Part shown: positions 6,150-7,201 of the stretch, piece by piece
Numbering within the stretch: the stretch's first letter is position 1
Layout: the number at the start of each line of letters is the position of its first letter
DNA from: Lachnospiraceae bacterium UBA3863
GTDB lineage: Bacteria > Bacillota > Clostridia > Lachnospirales > Lachnospiraceae
Reading direction: 5' to 3'
Length of the DNA stretch: 7,201 nucleotides
Assembly: GCA_002392385.1 (NCBI GenBank)
Contig: DGGX01000237.1
Location: 1 to 7,201 of the forward strand
Notes under the pieces: generated by a model
What the model was told of the DNA's origin: nothing
The model's input: only the letters and a program-made list of their open reading frames with translations
The model's database searches: none
Program-made: the position numbers and the translations under genes

Positions 6150-7201
6150 TGATATTCTCTCCCTCCCTTAAAGACACCGTAGCCGAAATGATCGCAGCGG
6201 AGGCAGCGGCCGGATTCCTGACAGGCCTCTTCGTGCGTCATGCCGGTCTCCATCAGATCGAAGTCGCGTTTGCGCTGCTGCGGGGGACGTTCTCTCATAT
6301 TGATGCGGCCGCAGGGCTTATGATCGTCGAAACGCACCTGAGGAAGGTCGATATTGGTCTTGATCACATGATTGAAGCCGAGATACTCGTCGATATTGGC
6401 AGCTGCGACCTTGCCCGCCGCGATAGCCCGGATCACGGTAGCGGGACCGGTGACACAGTCACCGCCGGCAAAGATACCGTCGGCGTTCTTGACGTCACTT
6501 GTGTCAAAAGCGGCGATGCGTCCTCTCTGGAGCGGGATGCCGTAATCGCCGAATTTCTGGGAATCGATGCCCTGTCCGACCGCGACCAGCAGTTTGTCGC
6601 AGGGGATCCTGACATCCTCCAGTTCACGGGAGGCCACGATGCTGGGCCTGCCGTTGACCATGGGGCCGGAGATCTGATGCCGGACCCAGATGGCCGTCAC
6701 ATGTCCTTCGATGTTCTTCTCCACGCGCAGAGGGGCTTCCAGCTCCGTGACCTCGCAGCCGTCCTCGATGGCGCCGTGGATCTCCTCCGGCAGGGCGGTC
6801 ATGTCGGCCACACGTCTGCGATAGAGGATACGGACCGTCTCCGCGCCGCAGCGGATGGCCGTCCTGGCCACGTCCATGGCCACGTTGCCGCCGCCGACGA
6901 CAGCGATGTGCTGGCCGGTGAAGTCCGGATAGTGGTTGTCGCCGATCTCACGCAGGATATCCACCGCGGAGATCACGCCTTCCGCGTCGTCTCCCTCGAT
7001 GCTGAGCTTACTGCCCGTGTGGGCGCCGATGGAAACGTAGACGGCATCGTTCTGCTCGCGCAGCTCCTTGATGGTGATGTCCTTGCCTACGCTGACATCG
7101 CAGATGGTCTTGAAGCCCACCTTCTGCATGTTGGAGATCTCGCGTTCCAGCACCGCCCTGGGCAGACGGTAGTTGGGGATGCCGTAGCGCAGCATGCCGC
7201 C
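6143..7201 (-). CDS. GltD/NfnB-like FAD-NAD(P) oxidoreductase, C-terminal part (partial at window edge), hydrogenase partner
   Basis: The last 352 residues of a flavoprotein, open to the right edge; the frame enters as GGMLRYGIPNYRLP, the hallmark of the GltD/NfnB family just after the first FAD-binding motif. A second Rossmann motif IAVVGGGNVAMD (visible residues about 99-110) binds NAD(P)H; the YRRR after it suggests NADPH preference, an inference only. IFAGGDCVTGPATVIRAIAAGK (about 243-264) is the C-terminal FAD-binding segment. The tail holds a CxxC (Cys333, Cys336 of the visible part) in GRCLRCDHFGYG, which may bind a cluster or disulfide. The M in LRY is internal, not a start. The stop overlaps the hydA start by seven bases, so the two are translationally coupled. 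Likely it supplies NAD(P)H electrons to HydA; the N-terminus may be fused to a NuoF-like module, as in some bifurcating complexes, but that is off-window. Confidence 0.88.
   Translation of the reverse strand, partial: GGMLRYGIPNYRLPRAVLEREISNMQKVGFKTICDVSVGKDITIKELREQNDAVYVSIGAHTGSKLSIEGDDAEGVISAVDILREIGDNHYPDFTGQHIAVVGGGNVAMDVARTAIRCGAETVRILYRRRVADMTALPEEIHGAIEDGCEVTELEAPLRVEKNIEGHVTAIWVRHQISGPMVNGRPSIVASRELEDVRIPCDKLLVAVGQGIDSQKFGDYGIPLQRGRIAAFDTSDVKNADGIFAGGDCVTGPATVIRAIAAGKVAAANIDEYLGFNHVIKTNIDLPQVRFDDHKPCGRINMRERPPQQRKRDFDLMETGMTHEEACQESGRCLRCDHFGYGVFKGGREYQW

Noticed and set aside
4422..6152. 576-residue open frame antisense to the hydrogenase
   Set aside because: The opposite strand has every HydA cluster ligand and H-cluster motif. 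The antisense frame has low-complexity, His/Gly/Leu-rich composition with no family motif, as expected from GC-rich codon bias.

Overview
The window looks like the chromosome of a GC-rich anaerobic fermenting clostridium, most likely Lachnospiraceae-like. This rests on acetate kinase beside tmcAL, an NAD(P)H-linked [FeFe]-hydrogenase operon, a small protein of a type I associate with Lachnospiraceae, strong AGGAG-type ribosome binding sites, and GC-rich coding with AT-rich promoter gaps. The assignment is inference from gene content, not from a marker gene. I see no mobile element, CRISPR array, tRNA or rRNA.

Layout: (1) 1-548, minus: first half of acetate kinase (ackA), running off the left edge. 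(2) 549-697: AT-rich divergent intergenic region with a perfect 12-bp palindrome. (3) 698-1816, plus: tmcAL, which activates acetate with ATP to acetylate the wobble cytidine of elongator tRNA-Met. (4) 1817-1904: convergent gap with a hairpin. (5) 3001-1905, minus: two-gene unit, a Cof-type HAD phosphatase followed two bases later by a 76-aa conserved small protein. (6) 3002-3170: divergent promoter region. (7) 3171-4319, plus: a soluble FtsK/SpoIIIE-like protein whose Walker A and Walker B motifs are both degraded. (8) 4335-4381: long hairpin ending the convergent transcripts. (9) 7201-4395, minus: the C-terminal part of a GltD/NfnB-like FAD/NAD(P) oxidoreductase, overlapping by 7 bases an M3-type [FeFe]-hydrogenase with a complete H-cluster motif set.

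How the genes fit together: ackA and the hydrogenase operon are two halves of acetate/H2 fermentation (ATP from acetyl phosphate; reoxidation of NAD(P)H and ferredoxin through H2). tmcAL is translation maintenance that draws on the same acetate pool. The HAD unit and the FtsK-like gene have no evident metabolic link to these. The FtsK-like protein is the most unusual item: the fold signature is well kept, but the nucleotide-binding lysine and the Walker B aspartate are both replaced, which suggests a pseudo-ATPase. No new multi-gene system is evident beyond this.
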